A program made the translations under genes and the position numbers. Source: Mariniphaga sp. (GTDB taxonomy: Bacteria; Bacteroidota; Bacteroidia; Bacteroidales; Prolixibacteraceae). From it: a stretch of 42,132 nucleotides of DNA. Below the pieces are notes generated by a model. The model was not told where the DNA came from and ran no database searches. It saw only the letters and a program-made list of their open reading frames with translations. This document shows positions 9,369 to 18,750 of this stretch, in pieces. The stretch covers positions 1 to 42,132 of the forward strand of contig JANXZJ010000013.1 of the NCBI GenBank assembly GCA_025355585.1, written 5' to 3'. Position 1 is the stretch's first letter, and every line of letters starts with the position of its first letter.

Positions 9369-9713
9369 ACTTTTGAAGGATGATTTTGGGCTTCTAAATT
9401 TTTTGCAAAGTAAAGAAAATCAAACCCTAAGTTCAAACTATTTCTTCATTCTTTATTGTATGACGTAATTGAAAGACAATCAGAGGTCGGCGTAATAGTT
9501 CTGTAAATCAGTGTTATATTGCTTATAAATAAATTATTTACAATGATATTCTTTTCCAATACCTGTCCTGTTAAATATATTAACAATAAACTGGCAATTC
9601 CCTGGAAAAATTATTCTAAAGAATTGTAATAGCCAGAAATACATTGATTTAATAGATTTTTGATTTTTCTTTCTTTCAATTTGATCGATTGGCCTTTTAT
9701 TGGATGCCTTTTG
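9369..9713. other. Intergenic gap between topA and the NIPSNAP gene
   Basis: About 345 bp of AT-rich sequence. The part next to topA would hold its promoter. I see no convincing coding frame, RNA gene or strong hairpin in the rest. Confidence 0.5.
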
Positions 9714-10496
9714 TTACAAATCTGAATAATCGGTCGGATAAAGTAACAATTTTACCGATTTGGAGACTGTATGCTGATATTCGCCAAGGGCAGAAAGCTT
9801 TTTCCATTCAGGATGATCTCTGAAAGCATTCCAGTGTGCATCGTGCGCAGCCATGTCGGCAAAAGTCGTTAGGTACATCAGATTTGGCATTGTACTTCCT
9901 GAAAGTACTTCAGCATAGAAAATCGCATTGAAATCGAGGGATTTAAAAAGTTTGATTTCACCACCTTCGTTGAACATCTTCACTTTTTGGCGGAAAAGAT
10001 TTTCGGCAGGACCTTCATAACTTCTAAGTTCATAAATCCTTTCTGATGGTTTTGTTTTGTGTCTCGGAATAAAAAAGGCTGGTGCATCCGGAAATGCTTT
10101 CAGGAGAATCGATTCCTTCCGCTGAAATGGAACATTGTCAAATGGGGCGTTTAAAAAATCGGCACCAGCTGTCTGATAGGCGACGTCCTTTGCCAATGTT
10201 GCCTGCAATTTATCCAATTGGTCAAGTGCCGTAAGTGGCATCCATACAATGATTTGATTTCCGGATATGGTATCTGAAGGAATCGGTTTAAAAACCCCTA
10301 TAGTTTTAATTCCTGCGCGGTGTAAAGCTGGCAGGTAGGCCATTTTCAGAAAATTGTCGGTACGTGCTTCCTGTGCTTTTGAGTTAAGCCGGTATACCTG
10401 AATCTGATAGAAATCGCGTCCTGCCGCGGTAACGAATTGTGCCACTGCAAATATTAGCATTGCAGCGATAACCAGTTGTTTCATTGTTTTTTTCAT
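9714..10496 (-). CDS. Secreted NIPSNAP-family protein
   Basis: Encodes 260 residues from the ATG at 10496 (MKKTMKQLVIAAMLIFAVAQ). This start places a clean signal peptide at the N-terminus, while a frame extending upstream to 10604 would add 36 residues overlapping the preceding gene. Two ferredoxin-like dimeric alpha-beta barrel repeats are visible: one starts at DFYQIQVYRLNSKAQEA, the other at RIYELRSYEGPAENLFRQK, the latter being a typical NIPSNAP opening. These proteins have no assigned reaction; bacterial members often accompany sugar-catabolism genes. It is the last gene of the fucose block, 80 bp after the GH105 gene. Export to the periplasm is inferred from the signal peptide. Confidence 0.8.
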   Translation of the reverse strand: MKKTMKQLVIAAMLIFAVAQFVTAAGRDFYQIQVYRLNSKAQEARTDNFLKMAYLPALHRAGIKTIGVFKPIPSDTISGNQIIVWMPLTALDQLDKLQATLAKDVAYQTAGADFLNAPFDNVPFQRKESILLKAFPDAPAFFIPRHKTKPSERIYELRSYEGPAENLFRQKVKMFNEGGEIKLFKSLDFNAIFYAEVLSGSTMPNLMYLTTFADMAAHDAHWNAFRDHPEWKKLSALGEYQHTVSKSVKLLLYPTDYSDL

Positions 10497-10576
10497 TGGT
10501 TGTTCTTTAAAAAGTTTTTGTAGATTGAAAATTATTTGATGCCGATTTTTACCATCGGGGAAAATCAGTTGTTTTT

Positions 10577-11710
10577 TTAGCGAAGAAGTGCCGTTGCACA
10601 CCATATTAAAGGTGCCTGTCCATGCAAATCGCCAACGATTCGTTTACGCTGTAAATAATGATTTCGGTCGTTTTTGATATTGGTACCTTCACAAACTTCA
10701 GTCAGCTCATCGTCCTGATTGATATAGGTTATCAGTGCCAGCCAACCTTTACGTGCAGCTGCACCGTAAGGTTTTTTGTCGAGCCAGCCGTTTTTAACGC
10801 CCGTAATCATGGCATAAGTGAACATCGCTGTTCCGGATGTCTCTTTCAATGCTTCCGGATCGTCGATGATCTGTCGCCACATCCCATCTTTTTCCTGGAA
10901 TTTCAGCAAGGCAGCCATCATTTTCTTGTAACCTTCCATGATCCGAGCTTTGTTTGGATTGTCATTTGGCATGTTGCGTAGCATTTCGGCCATTCCAACC
11001 GCCATCCATCCGTTTCCGCGTCCCCAACTGAAATGTGCCTCCGGTGAATGGTAGAACAGTCCGTTTTCCAATTGAATCTTGTCGAGGTAAAGTACCATCT
11101 CATTGGCCGCACGGTCGAAGTATTTTCGATCGCCGGTTGCAAGGTATGCCTGAGATTGTACTGCCGTAATCATGAACATATCGTCGATCCATATCCTTGT
11201 CTGCCAGGAATAACCTTTATCAGCGTAGGCTTTTTCTTCTGGTTTGGCATTTTCGGGAAGCGTCCATTGTGCATCGGCATAAGTCAATCCAAGATCGAGG
11301 TATTTCTTTTCTTTCGTCTGAAGGTATAATTCGAAAGCCAATGAACCAAACACGTTGTTATCGACATGATTGGGTTTAGGCAACAAATTTTTCTGAGTAT
11401 CGAAAAGCGGATTAAAACGTGCTTCAAGCTGATTGCGCATGGGCATGTCACTTGTTACTTGCGCGAACCAAAGTCCTCCAAGCCATGCACATACATCCGG
11501 ATAGGTAATTTGTGTAGGGGGAACTTCCGGATGGGTATTTCCATACCTGGAATGCGGTGTATTCAAAAATTTAACGACGATTCGTTTACCAATTTCGGCG
11601 GGTGACTGACCTTTGGGCCAATGCTTCAGGTCTGAGTCCCCTTTTTGAGCCTGAAGAATCAGTACGCTAAAAAACAGCGCGATAGTAACTGATATGCGAT
11701 GAAATTTCAT
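10577..11710 (-). CDS. GH105/GH88-type unsaturated uronyl hydrolase (secreted)
   Basis: Encodes 377 residues with a signal peptide (VTIALFFSVLILQAQ). The (alpha/alpha)6-barrel motifs of this family are present: RIWIDDMFMITAVQ with the catalytic-type aspartate, HFSWGRGNGWMAVGMAEML, and ETSGTAMFTYAM. GH105 enzymes remove the 4,5-unsaturated uronic acid left at the non-reducing end by polysaccharide lyases, for example from rhamnogalacturonan fragments, working by hydration. Location is periplasmic or surface by signal peptide. It follows the GH29 gene by 158 bp on the same strand. The second GH105 at 21997-23130 is clearly a different paralogue. Exact substrate cannot be read from the sequence. 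Confidence 0.86.
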   Translation of the reverse strand: MKFHRISVTIALFFSVLILQAQKGDSDLKHWPKGQSPAEIGKRIVVKFLNTPHSRYGNTHPEVPPTQITYPDVCAWLGGLWFAQVTSDMPMRNQLEARFNPLFDTQKNLLPKPNHVDNNVFGSLAFELYLQTKEKKYLDLGLTYADAQWTLPENAKPEEKAYADKGYSWQTRIWIDDMFMITAVQSQAYLATGDRKYFDRAANEMVLYLDKIQLENGLFYHSPEAHFSWGRGNGWMAVGMAEMLRNMPNDNPNKARIMEGYKKMMAALLKFQEKDGMWRQIIDDPEALKETSGTAMFTYAMITGVKNGWLDKKPYGAAARKGWLALITYINQDDELTEVCEGTNIKNDRNHYLQRKRIVGDLHGQAPLIWCATALLR

Positions 11711-11868
11711 GAAATACCGTTTAGTTTTCTAAAAAATGCAAATTGATATGATGAAAAAGTTAGTCTTTTTATAGTAGTAGCTTAGTAACAAATTCGCGTC
11801 CCATTCCCTTGAAATGGAACAGAACGCGAAAAGTAAGGAAATATTTTATAAAATTTAAATATGCGACA

Positions 11869-13536
11869 TCAATCTGCCCTGAAAAGAATCCATTCATTGA
11901 TTGTTGGATCTTTTGCCTCAACAATTTTCAGACGGAAATAGCGGGCAGAAACAGGTTTGAAAGAGGCTGTATGGCCTGTTCCATTTGTAGTTACCGCAAA
12001 AGCTACTGCCCAGTTGTCTCCTGATTTATATTGAATCTCAATTTTCTGGCCTTTGTTGTCCCATGGATGCCAGGGTTCGACTATCGAGAAAGCACCGATC
12101 GCGATTTCTTCACCCAAATCAACTTCTACCCATTTATCTTTATCATCAGCAGTGGGTTGCCATTTGTTTTTAGGGTTTCCGTCGAATAAATTTTTAGCTG
12201 AAGTACCCTCTTTTTCTGAAGAAGCAGTTGCAGGTTTTCCTGCGGAAGGTAAAGGAAGTACTTCAGGTGCACTGGTCAATTCAACAACCACAACTGATGC
12301 TATTTTGTCTGGAGCATTGCCTGCAAGTGTAATTGTGTTTTTAGACTTCGATTTTTCCACTTTCAGCGTTTTCTTGGGGTCAGAAAGCAGGTAAGCTCTT
12401 GAAGCTGTGTTGAGAACAGGAAGCGATATTTTCCCGTCTTTTGGCCAGTCAAAGACATGAAGATAGAGTTTTTTCCCTTTTTGGGTACATCTTCCCCAGG
12501 GAAGGTAGCTGAACGGACTGGCGGTTGTTCCGTAGATAGCTTCTCCGTTAATCTTCATCCATTTTCCAACCTCCGCGAGTCTTTCGATACTCGGCTGTGG
12601 AACAAGTCCTTCTGAAGTTGGTCCAACATTCAGCAGGTAATTACCGCCTTTACTTACAATATCGATCAATGTTTGAATGATCTCTTTTGTCGATTTCCAG
12701 TTATTGTCCTTCGATTTGTAACCCCAGGTATCGTTCATCGTCATACAGGTTTCCCAGTTACGACCGGGGAATCCGGTTGCCGGAACAAACTGTTCAGGCG
12801 TTTCAGTATCGCCGTTGTAACCTCCACCTAATCGGTTGTTTGTAATCAGGTTCGGATATTTTGCAATAACAGGCAGAAATTTTTCAGCCCTTTCTTTGGT
12901 CATATCCGTCGGCGTATCCCACCAGAGAATATCGACTTGCCCATAATTCGAAAGGATTTCCTTCACCTGTGGAACGGCTACTTTATCAATGTATTCATCC
13001 ATCGAACCATCCTGTGCTTTATCCCAATGGCCACCGCTGGCGGCTCCACCTTTATTGTTCCAGTCCTGTGCCTGAGAATAGTAAAATCCAAGTCTGATGC
13101 CGTTTTTGTGACAAGCGTCAGCGAGTGGTTTGAGTAAATCTTTGCCATAAGGTGTTGCCTCAACAATGTTCCATTTCGAAGCTTTTGTTTCGAATAGCGT
13201 GAAGCCATCATGGTGTTTTGAGGTGATAACCAGGTATTTCATTCCGGCATCTTTGGCCATCTTCACCCAGGCCTCAGGATTGTATTTCACCGGATTGAAT
13301 TCCTTTGCATATTTCTGATACCTCGCAGTCGGGATTTTACCCCGGTTCATGATCCATTCTCCAATACCTTCAACGTCTTTCCCATCATAGACTCCTGCGG
13401 GAACAGAATAGACACCCCAATGGATAAACAAACCAAATTTGGCCTCTTTCCACCAATCCATCTTGTCGGGTTTCGACTGGGCGAAAGCACTGACTGCTAA
13501 CACACAGATCAACATTGATAAAAAAGTTTTTCTCAT
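11869..13536 (-). CDS. GH29 alpha-L-fucosidase with C-terminal F5/8-type (CBM32-like) domain
   Basis: Encodes 555 residues. Signal peptide 1-20 (ending SAFAQ); GH29 barrel from about 25 to 330 with FGLFIHWGVYSVPAGVY, VITSKHHDGFTLF and the nucleophile aspartate D207 in VDILWWDTPTD; a beta-sandwich follows; a discoidin/F5-8C domain occupies about 420-555 (KPATASSEKEGTSAKNLFDG, ARYFRLKIVEA). It releases terminal L-fucose from glycans with retention of configuration. The galactose-binding-like tail suggests attachment to polymeric or cell-surface glycans. Its place after fucU and fucP couples fucose release to uptake and mutarotation. Confidence 0.93.
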   Translation of the reverse strand: MRKTFLSMLICVLAVSAFAQSKPDKMDWWKEAKFGLFIHWGVYSVPAGVYDGKDVEGIGEWIMNRGKIPTARYQKYAKEFNPVKYNPEAWVKMAKDAGMKYLVITSKHHDGFTLFETKASKWNIVEATPYGKDLLKPLADACHKNGIRLGFYYSQAQDWNNKGGAASGGHWDKAQDGSMDEYIDKVAVPQVKEILSNYGQVDILWWDTPTDMTKERAEKFLPVIAKYPNLITNNRLGGGYNGDTETPEQFVPATGFPGRNWETCMTMNDTWGYKSKDNNWKSTKEIIQTLIDIVSKGGNYLLNVGPTSEGLVPQPSIERLAEVGKWMKINGEAIYGTTASPFSYLPWGRCTQKGKKLYLHVFDWPKDGKISLPVLNTASRAYLLSDPKKTLKVEKSKSKNTITLAGNAPDKIASVVVVELTSAPEVLPLPSAGKPATASSEKEGTSAKNLFDGNPKNKWQPTADDKDKWVEVDLGEEIAIGAFSIVEPWHPWDNKGQKIEIQYKSGDNWAVAFAVTTNGTGHTASFKPVSARYFRLKIVEAKDPTINEWILFRAD

Positions 13537-13636
13537 TTCTTTTAATTGTTTGGTATAAAAAATTTATTTTTTTTCAGCTGGTCCGACAACAATTACCTGA
13601 ATTTCAGTTTTCACTTTCTTCCTCGTCGACCGTCTG

Positions 13637-14950
13637 TTAATGAGCAACAATCACCTTTTCGTCGGTACTATTATATAGAGGTCCGGAAGGTTTTGAGCCG
13701 ATGAAGGCATAATAGCATACGTAGATATAGCTGATGAGTGGCACAATCATGGCAAGTGCCATACTGTGAGACTGGTCTGATATATAACCCATTAATGGAG
13801 TCCAGATGGCTCCGCCAATAATTGCCATAATAATTCCGGAAGCTCCGATTTTAGTGTTTGGTCCTAATCCTTTAATGCCAAGTGCAAAAATGGTCGGGAA
13901 CATCAATGACATAAAGAAACTTGATAGAATCAGTGCCCATCCACCAATAAATCCGGGATTAATTACAGCGAGGGCTACCATCCCAACGTTGATAAAGCTG
14001 TAAATCCCCATCAGTTTTTTAGGTTCGAATTTTTTCATCATAGCTGTCGAGGCAAAGCGTCCAACGCCAAAAGAGAGCAACGAAATTGTCAGGTACAATC
14101 CGGCTTCTTTTTCCGATTTATTCATATAATCTTTGGTATACTGAATCAGAAAACTCCATGTACCAACCTGGGCACCAACATAAAAGAACTGCGCAATAAC
14201 TCCTTTAATGAAGTGCGGATATTTGATTAGTTCAGAAAATTTTCCGTGATTTTCGGTAGATCCTGCTGCTCTTTTGTCTCCTTCGGGAAATTTGGCCCTC
14301 CAGATTAAAAAGGCACAAATCAAAATAATTGTTCCAATAATCAGGTATGGAGGACCTACACGCATGATTTCGTCGTGGAGGTATTGCTTGTAAGTGCCTA
14401 GACCTTTCATATTCTCGATACCGGCACTGGAAAGTTCTGTTCCCGAAAAGATAAAGACCGTTCCGACAAGCACACCTGTCATTGAACCGAGGGGATTGAA
14501 AGACTGAGCCAAATTAAGCCGTTGTTCAGATTTTTCAGGATCGCCCAAAATGGAAATAAATGAATTTGAACCGGTTTCGAGAAAAGCAAGTCCAGCAGCA
14601 ATTATAAAAAGTGCTCCCAGAAAGAACCCAAATTTACCTGCCAGGGCCGCTGGCCAGAATAAGAAACATCCGGTTGCAAAGATCAATAAACCTGACAATA
14701 ACCCGGCTTTGTATCCAAACCGATCCATGATAAGGGCTGCCGGCAGTGCGAACACAAAGTATCCGAGGTAAAACGCCGACTGTACCAGACCGGCCTCAAA
14801 CCGGCTAAGCTCGAATGACTTCATGAATTGTGGTATCAGGATGTCATTTAGATTGTTAGGCAAAGCCCACAAGAAAAACAAAGAAGTTACCAGGATAAAC
14901 GTCAGCGTATATCCGGGCGTAATCAGCTTGGATGATTTAGAAATGTTCAT
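13637..14950 (-). CDS. fucP: L-fucose:H+ symporter-like MFS permease
   Basis: Encodes 437 residues with about twelve membrane helices. The N-terminus reads SLFFLWALPNNLNDILIPQF, the signature of the FHS/FucP branch of the major facilitator superfamily, followed by the loop motif ALIMDRFGYKAGLLSG. A further conserved stretch, FLETGSNSFISILG, lies in the middle of the first half. It would import L-fucose across the inner membrane with protons. It starts 12 bp after the fucU stop codon, so the pair is surely cotranscribed. The family also contains glucose and galactose permeases; the neighbouring mutarotase and fucosidase favour fucose. Confidence 0.9.
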   Translation of the reverse strand: MNISKSSKLITPGYTLTFILVTSLFFLWALPNNLNDILIPQFMKSFELSRFEAGLVQSAFYLGYFVFALPAALIMDRFGYKAGLLSGLLIFATGCFLFWPAALAGKFGFFLGALFIIAAGLAFLETGSNSFISILGDPEKSEQRLNLAQSFNPLGSMTGVLVGTVFIFSGTELSSAGIENMKGLGTYKQYLHDEIMRVGPPYLIIGTIILICAFLIWRAKFPEGDKRAAGSTENHGKFSELIKYPHFIKGVIAQFFYVGAQVGTWSFLIQYTKDYMNKSEKEAGLYLTISLLSFGVGRFASTAMMKKFEPKKLMGIYSFINVGMVALAVINPGFIGGWALILSSFFMSLMFPTIFALGIKGLGPNTKIGASGIIMAIIGGAIWTPLMGYISDQSHSMALAMIVPLISYIYVCYYAFIGSKPSGPLYNSTDEKVIVAH

Positions 14951-14962
14951 TTGAAGATAAGT

Positions 14963-15397
14963 TTAGAATATAGGAGTAACCCCCTTTTTGAGAATAATAT
15001 TTCCGTATTTGGCTGTTTCACCGGTCATTACAACAGCAAAAGCGCTTTTAGCCCGTTCGTAAAAAGCAAACCTTTCGACCCGTTCTATAGGAGCAACTGA
15101 AGGATTCGATTGGTGAATACTTTTCAGATAACCCTCTTCGACGAGCGGATCAAGTGTATCACCCGGAACGGCTGCCATCATCGCAAGTGGATGAGCAACA
15201 TAGGCATCGAGTTCGAAAAGGGGTAAAATAGCGGACAGAAGATCTGCTATTTTTAATCCATCGGCACGCAAAACACGCGGATTGAAGGTTTCGCCCGGGA
15301 AATGGGCATCGGCCAGTACGATCTCGTCGCCATGACCCATTCTTGCCAGAATGCTTAGCAGTTCCGGGGTAATCAAAGGGGATATTCCTTTAAGCAT
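14963..15397 (-). CDS. fucU: L-fucose mutarotase (FucU/RbsD family)
   Basis: Encodes 144 residues, the usual length. The opening [20 protein letters not shown] and the active-site segment [14 protein letters not shown] are diagnostic; the C-terminal tyrosine of [11 protein letters not shown] is the other conserved active-site residue. It interconverts alpha and beta L-fucose, feeding isomerase FucI in the cytoplasm. It is the first gene of the minus-strand fucose operon and has a good promoter directly upstream. The isomerase, kinase and aldolase genes of the pathway are not in the window. Confidence 0.93.
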   Translation of the reverse strand: MLKGISPLITPELLSILARMGHGDEIVLADAHFPGETFNPRVLRADGLKIADLLSAILPLFELDAYVAHPLAMMAAVPGDTLDPLVEEGYLKSIHQSNPSVAPIERVERFAFYERAKSAFAVVMTGETAKYGNIILKKGVTPIF

Positions 15398-15417
15398 AGT
15401 CGTTGTTTGTATGGAAG

Positions 15418-15447
15418 CAAAGTTAAAAAGTTTTTTTTCATGTCAAA
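15418..15447 (-). promoter_or_regulatory. Promoter of the fucU operon
   Basis: On the minus strand a TTTG box at 15447-15444 is followed after 18 bp by TAACTTTG at 15425-15418, close to the Bacteroidota -33/-7 consensus (TTTG, 19-21 bp, TAnnTTTG). The predicted transcript start lies about 14 bases before the fucU ATG. Confidence 0.6.
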
Positions 15448-15641
15448 TGTAAATTGAGCCTTCGTCAATTGCAATGGATCAGAATACCATTTTTGTGTGT
15501 ATTTTAAACATGAAAGAAAATTTGTTTTCATTCATTTGAGATGGAATATTTTACCCTACCGGCGCATATCTGTTTTTTTAGCATAGTGTTATACTTTCCT
15601 TAGCTGAAAATTAGCCTCATTTACTGCTTGCCTAATTTTGA

Positions 15642-15649
15642 TATCTTTG
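15642..15649 (+). promoter_or_regulatory. Putative -7 element of the araC-type gene
   Basis: TATCTTTG matches TAnnTTTG and lies 37 bp before the regulator's ATG. There is no clear -33 box. The 289-bp region between the two divergent starts is the natural place for the regulator's operator, but I cannot identify a repeated half-site by eye. Confidence 0.35.
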
Positions 15650-15686
15650 TGTATATATTAATACCCATCAGTTTTATTTTTCACAG

Positions 15687-16595
15687 ATGAAGTTTTTCAA
15701 AGTACCCGATAAAGGCGATCCATCCAATATTCCTCAACTATTTTCGGGATTGAATATTAATCTGCTTTGCTGTAGGTTCTGGTGGCTCAAAAACTGGGAA
15801 AGCCGGAATATGACATTTCCCTATTGGCGGATTTACTGGAATAAAAGTTTCGGCGGGATTATTTCATTTGCCGGAAAAACGATCGAATTAACGCCAAACC
15901 AGGTAATTCTGATCCCGCCATACACGGCTTTTTCGAGCCGGCTGAAGGAAAATACGATACCACCTTCGGGCTACAATCTCGAAGGGGGCCGGGTAGGAGA
16001 CGGGGAGACTGAAGCAGATTTTTTGCGTGAAGGAGCTGTGTTGCATTTGTTTATCCATTTCAACCTGGGTATGCCATACGATTTTATTGCTCCGCAATTG
16101 TTTTCTTTCGAAGTTTCAAACGAATTGCGAGTCGATCTGGAAGAACTGTCATTCAGCCTTCAGCAGAACAATGTGCAATTGTCGGTACAATCGAGCCTGC
16201 TGATTTATAAAATCATCATTCTGGCGGTGAGTCAGATTTCCACGGAGTTCTGGAACCTGGCAACCACTGATCTGCGGATTCTGAATGTTTTACGGGAAAT
16301 TGAGGATCATATTTCGGAAGAACTCACCAACAAAAGGCTAGCACAAGTGGCAAATATGGCGGTCAACTCTTTTGCGCGTGTTTTTAAGGATGAAATTGGA
16401 ATTCCGCCGCAAAAATTTGTAAGAGAAAGAAGAGTGCAGAAAACCAGCATTTTGCTCCATCACACCTCCGAGCCGATAGAGGAAATCGCAAGATTATCGG
16501 GCTTTTGCGACCGGTTCCACCTGGCGCGTGTCTTCAAAGATATTACTTCCTACTCGCCTGCACAATACCGGAAACAGTTTTACCCCAAAAGCTAG
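15687..16595 (+). CDS. AraC-family transcriptional regulator
   Basis: Encodes 302 residues. The N-terminal half (about 1-185) looks like a cupin sensor domain (TIELTPNQVILIPPYTAFSS). The C-terminal 95 residues are a double helix-turn-helix AraC domain: LTNKRLAQVANMAVNSFARV, then EPIEEIARLSGFCDRFHLA and SPAQYRKQF. It is soluble, with no signal peptide. Transcribed divergently from fucU, it most likely senses a sugar and activates the fucose operon. It converges with the beta-helix gene, with only 3 bp between stop codons. The ligand is not evident from sequence. Confidence 0.93.
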   Translation: MKFFKVPDKGDPSNIPQLFSGLNINLLCCRFWWLKNWESRNMTFPYWRIYWNKSFGGIISFAGKTIELTPNQVILIPPYTAFSSRLKENTIPPSGYNLEGGRVGDGETEADFLREGAVLHLFIHFNLGMPYDFIAPQLFSFEVSNELRVDLEELSFSLQQNNVQLSVQSSLLIYKIIILAVSQISTEFWNLATTDLRILNVLREIEDHISEELTNKRLAQVANMAVNSFARVFKDEIGIPPQKFVRERRVQKTSILLHHTSEPIEEIARLSGFCDRFHLARVFKDITSYSPAQYRKQFYPKS

Positions 16596-16598
16596 TTT

Positions 16599-18143
16599 CT
16601 ATTTTCCATATGCACCAATATTTGGTTTTCCAACCAGAGAGATCGGATTTTGCCAGTAATCTCTTTCTCCATTGTTTTCGATTGGTTTTCCTGCCTTTTT
16701 TGCGGGAGATTTGGAGGAAAGTTGAAATTGTTCAATCGAATTGATTTCTTCAATCCTTTTGAATTTAAATTGTTGATTTTTTGGGAGTTTTATTTGCGGA
16801 TCAGAAAAAATGGGATTTATCTCAGGCGTTGTTGCCGGTCGATTTTGAAGTTTTGTCCAGTAAAGGTTGTGGTCGAATGTTGCGCCTGAAAATATCCCTC
16901 CTGTAAAACAATCAGAAGGAACCGTCAACACAAAGATGTTGTTCCCGAACACAAAATCAAGATAGTTTCCAGGCTCAAAGTTTACACCATATCCTTGATT
17001 ATTAACAATTGTGTTATTGTATGCTTTGAGTTGTTTCATGGGTGTAGCGGCAGGATCACACCACATAAAAATGCCGCATTTCCCGTTTTTGGTTCCGTCA
17101 TTAAAGCTAATATTGTACCTGACAATATTTTTGCTCCATTCGGTGGCACCGGCATACTGGAATATTCCATATCCTCCACCTTCGTTGTATGCTGAAAGGT
17201 TGTATTGCATGATCGAATTGGTAGTGCCGCCATCAAAATCAAACCCACCGCCATCTTTCCCTTTAGGTGATGTTCTGTTGTGATGTGAATAACAATGCTG
17301 AATGACAATGCTATCGCTCATGTAAGCCCAGATTCCGACAGGACCATTTCCTTCGCGGGGCATGTCCCAGCCGTTGTTCATCGCTTCGCAATATTCGATA
17401 AGACCGTTTGTTACACCACCCATTAATATTCCGTTTCCACTGTGGTTATCAGTGATAGCAGGACAGCCCGGATTGTTTTCAGCAACCGAATGCCCGATAT
17501 AAACCCGCTTTACTGTTTTAAATGCTGAACCGTCCGTTCCATACTCTTTGGCAGACGATAAAACATTGATTCCGCAGAAACCATTATTGCTGGCATTTAC
17601 ATTGGTGATTCTGATGTCGCTGCCCCCGGTTACCTGTATTCCGGAATAAAGATATCCCGAGGTTTTTACATTGTCGATGGTTCCGTTTTTTACCTCCATA
17701 AAATCGATTCCGTTTGTTCGATTTCCGGTAAGGCGGCCGGATCCTTCTATGATCAGATTGCTTATTGTTAGGCATATGCAATCTTTTGCCAATATAGCAA
17801 CCGAATCTCCGGAGAGAATGGTGGCGCGTGAGGAACCAAATGTAGAAATTATGAAAGGCGTTTTTATGGTTGCATGAATGCCTTCGAGTTTTAAACTTCC
17901 TTTAAATTGTTGTCCACCCTTGAATAACAATTGCTCCCCGCCCAAAAGCCTTAAACTATTCAGACGGGAAATCGACTTAAAAGCCTTCTCCGGTGAACTT
18001 CCATCATTTTGATCATTGCCGGTTATGGCATCAACAAAGAATTTCCCTGTTTGAGCGCTCAAATGGGTTATGGGCCAAAGAAAAGCAAAAGTCAAAAGAA
18101 AATATAGCGTCCAGAATTTCAAATTTGAGATTTTAGGGTTCAT
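16599..18143 (-). CDS. Secreted right-handed parallel beta-helix protein
   Basis: Encodes 514 residues. A signal peptide ends near HLSAQ (residue 31). The mature N-terminus FFVDAITGNDQNDGSSPEKA is the typical start of the DUF1565/pectate-lyase-like beta-helix family. Regular coils then follow with short strands and Asn/Gly turns (RITNVNASNNGFCGINVLSS). Relatives include polysaccharide lyases, epimerases and binding proteins. I cannot point to a catalytic set, so activity is open. It would be a natural supplier of unsaturated ends to the GH105 enzymes if it is a lyase. Convergent with the AraC gene. Confidence 0.85.
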   Translation of the reverse strand: MNPKISNLKFWTLYFLLTFAFLWPITHLSAQTGKFFVDAITGNDQNDGSSPEKAFKSISRLNSLRLLGGEQLLFKGGQQFKGSLKLEGIHATIKTPFIISTFGSSRATILSGDSVAILAKDCICLTISNLIIEGSGRLTGNRTNGIDFMEVKNGTIDNVKTSGYLYSGIQVTGGSDIRITNVNASNNGFCGINVLSSAKEYGTDGSAFKTVKRVYIGHSVAENNPGCPAITDNHSGNGILMGGVTNGLIEYCEAMNNGWDMPREGNGPVGIWAYMSDSIVIQHCYSHHNRTSPKGKDGGGFDFDGGTTNSIMQYNLSAYNEGGGYGIFQYAGATEWSKNIVRYNISFNDGTKNGKCGIFMWCDPAATPMKQLKAYNNTIVNNQGYGVNFEPGNYLDFVFGNNIFVLTVPSDCFTGGIFSGATFDHNLYWTKLQNRPATTPEINPIFSDPQIKLPKNQQFKFKRIEEINSIEQFQLSSKSPAKKAGKPIENNGERDYWQNPISLVGKPNIGAYGK

Positions 18144-18236
18144 CGTTTGATCTGTTTAAGGTTGACGAACGGTCACTGAAAGGTGTAAAGCTACTGTAAA
18201 CATAGAAATTAATTAAATAGAAACTGAAGAATTTGT

Positions 18237-18244
18237 TATATTTG
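18237..18244 (+). promoter_or_regulatory. Putative -7 element, possibly giving a leaderless transcript
   Basis: TATATTTG matches TAnnTTTG and ends only five bases before the ATG of the small protein at 18250, so transcription would begin at or next to the start codon. No -33 box was found. Confidence 0.3.
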
Positions 18245-18249
18245 CTGCG

Positions 18250-18558
18250 ATGAAAAACGCATTTAAACAAACTTACCTTCTGTTTTTAGTGCTCAGCCTG
18301 ACACTTATTCTGGTTGATTGCAATTACATTGGCAATGCTTTTTCAAATCTTACAATGACCACTGAAAGAGAATGTTCTGATCTTCCGGACAATTCGCATC
18401 ATTCAAATACCGTATGTTTTGAGGATGAAATTCTTATAAGCGACTCAAAAGTAAAACCGACTGATTTTTCTGGTTATATTGAGATTGTTCCCACATTAAG
18501 CGCTAATTTTAAAAGCCGCTACATCACTTCAATTTGGCAACCGCCCAAATTCTCTTAA
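18250..18558 (+). CDS. Small exported protein of unknown function
   Basis: Encodes 102 residues. The N-terminal 24 are a signal sequence (TYLLFLVLSLTLILVDCNYI); the cysteine after LVD could be lipidated but the lipobox is poor. The mature part has three further cysteines or histidines in a short stretch (RECSDLPDNSHHSNTVCFED), which could bind metal. It lies 192 bp before the start of the cation diffusion facilitator on the same strand, with a hairpin between them. I do not recognise the family. Codon use and a fitting promoter box make it probably real. Confidence 0.55.
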   Translation: MKNAFKQTYLLFLVLSLTLILVDCNYIGNAFSNLTMTTERECSDLPDNSHHSNTVCFEDEILISDSKVKPTDFSGYIEIVPTLSANFKSRYITSIWQPPKFS

Positions 18559-18610
18559 TCCCGTAGTTTAAATTTATTCCATGCCGTATTTGATTTCAGC
18601 GGTAGGATAG

Positions 18611-18634
18611 ATTGCTCCGATCCTTCGGAGTAAT
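18611..18634 (+). promoter_or_regulatory. Hairpin upstream of the cation transporter gene
   Basis: Arms of ten bases (ATTGCTCCGA and TCGGAGTAAT, one mismatch) flank a 4-base loop. There is no T-run after it, so it could be a weak terminator for the gene before or an operator for the transporter. Confidence 0.3.
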
Positions 18635-18750
18635 ACACCCTGAATTTCAGGATTGTATTCGTTGAAATTCCACATTTCATAATTCATTTTCGTTTCATAT
18701 TAATTCGCAGGCATTCAGCTTGTTTCTTATTTGTGAGAATTTTTAAAGCT

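Noticed and set aside
10497..10604. Upstream extension of the NIPSNAP gene
   Set aside because: It would overlap the GH105 gene and place 36 polar residues in front of a clean signal peptide.
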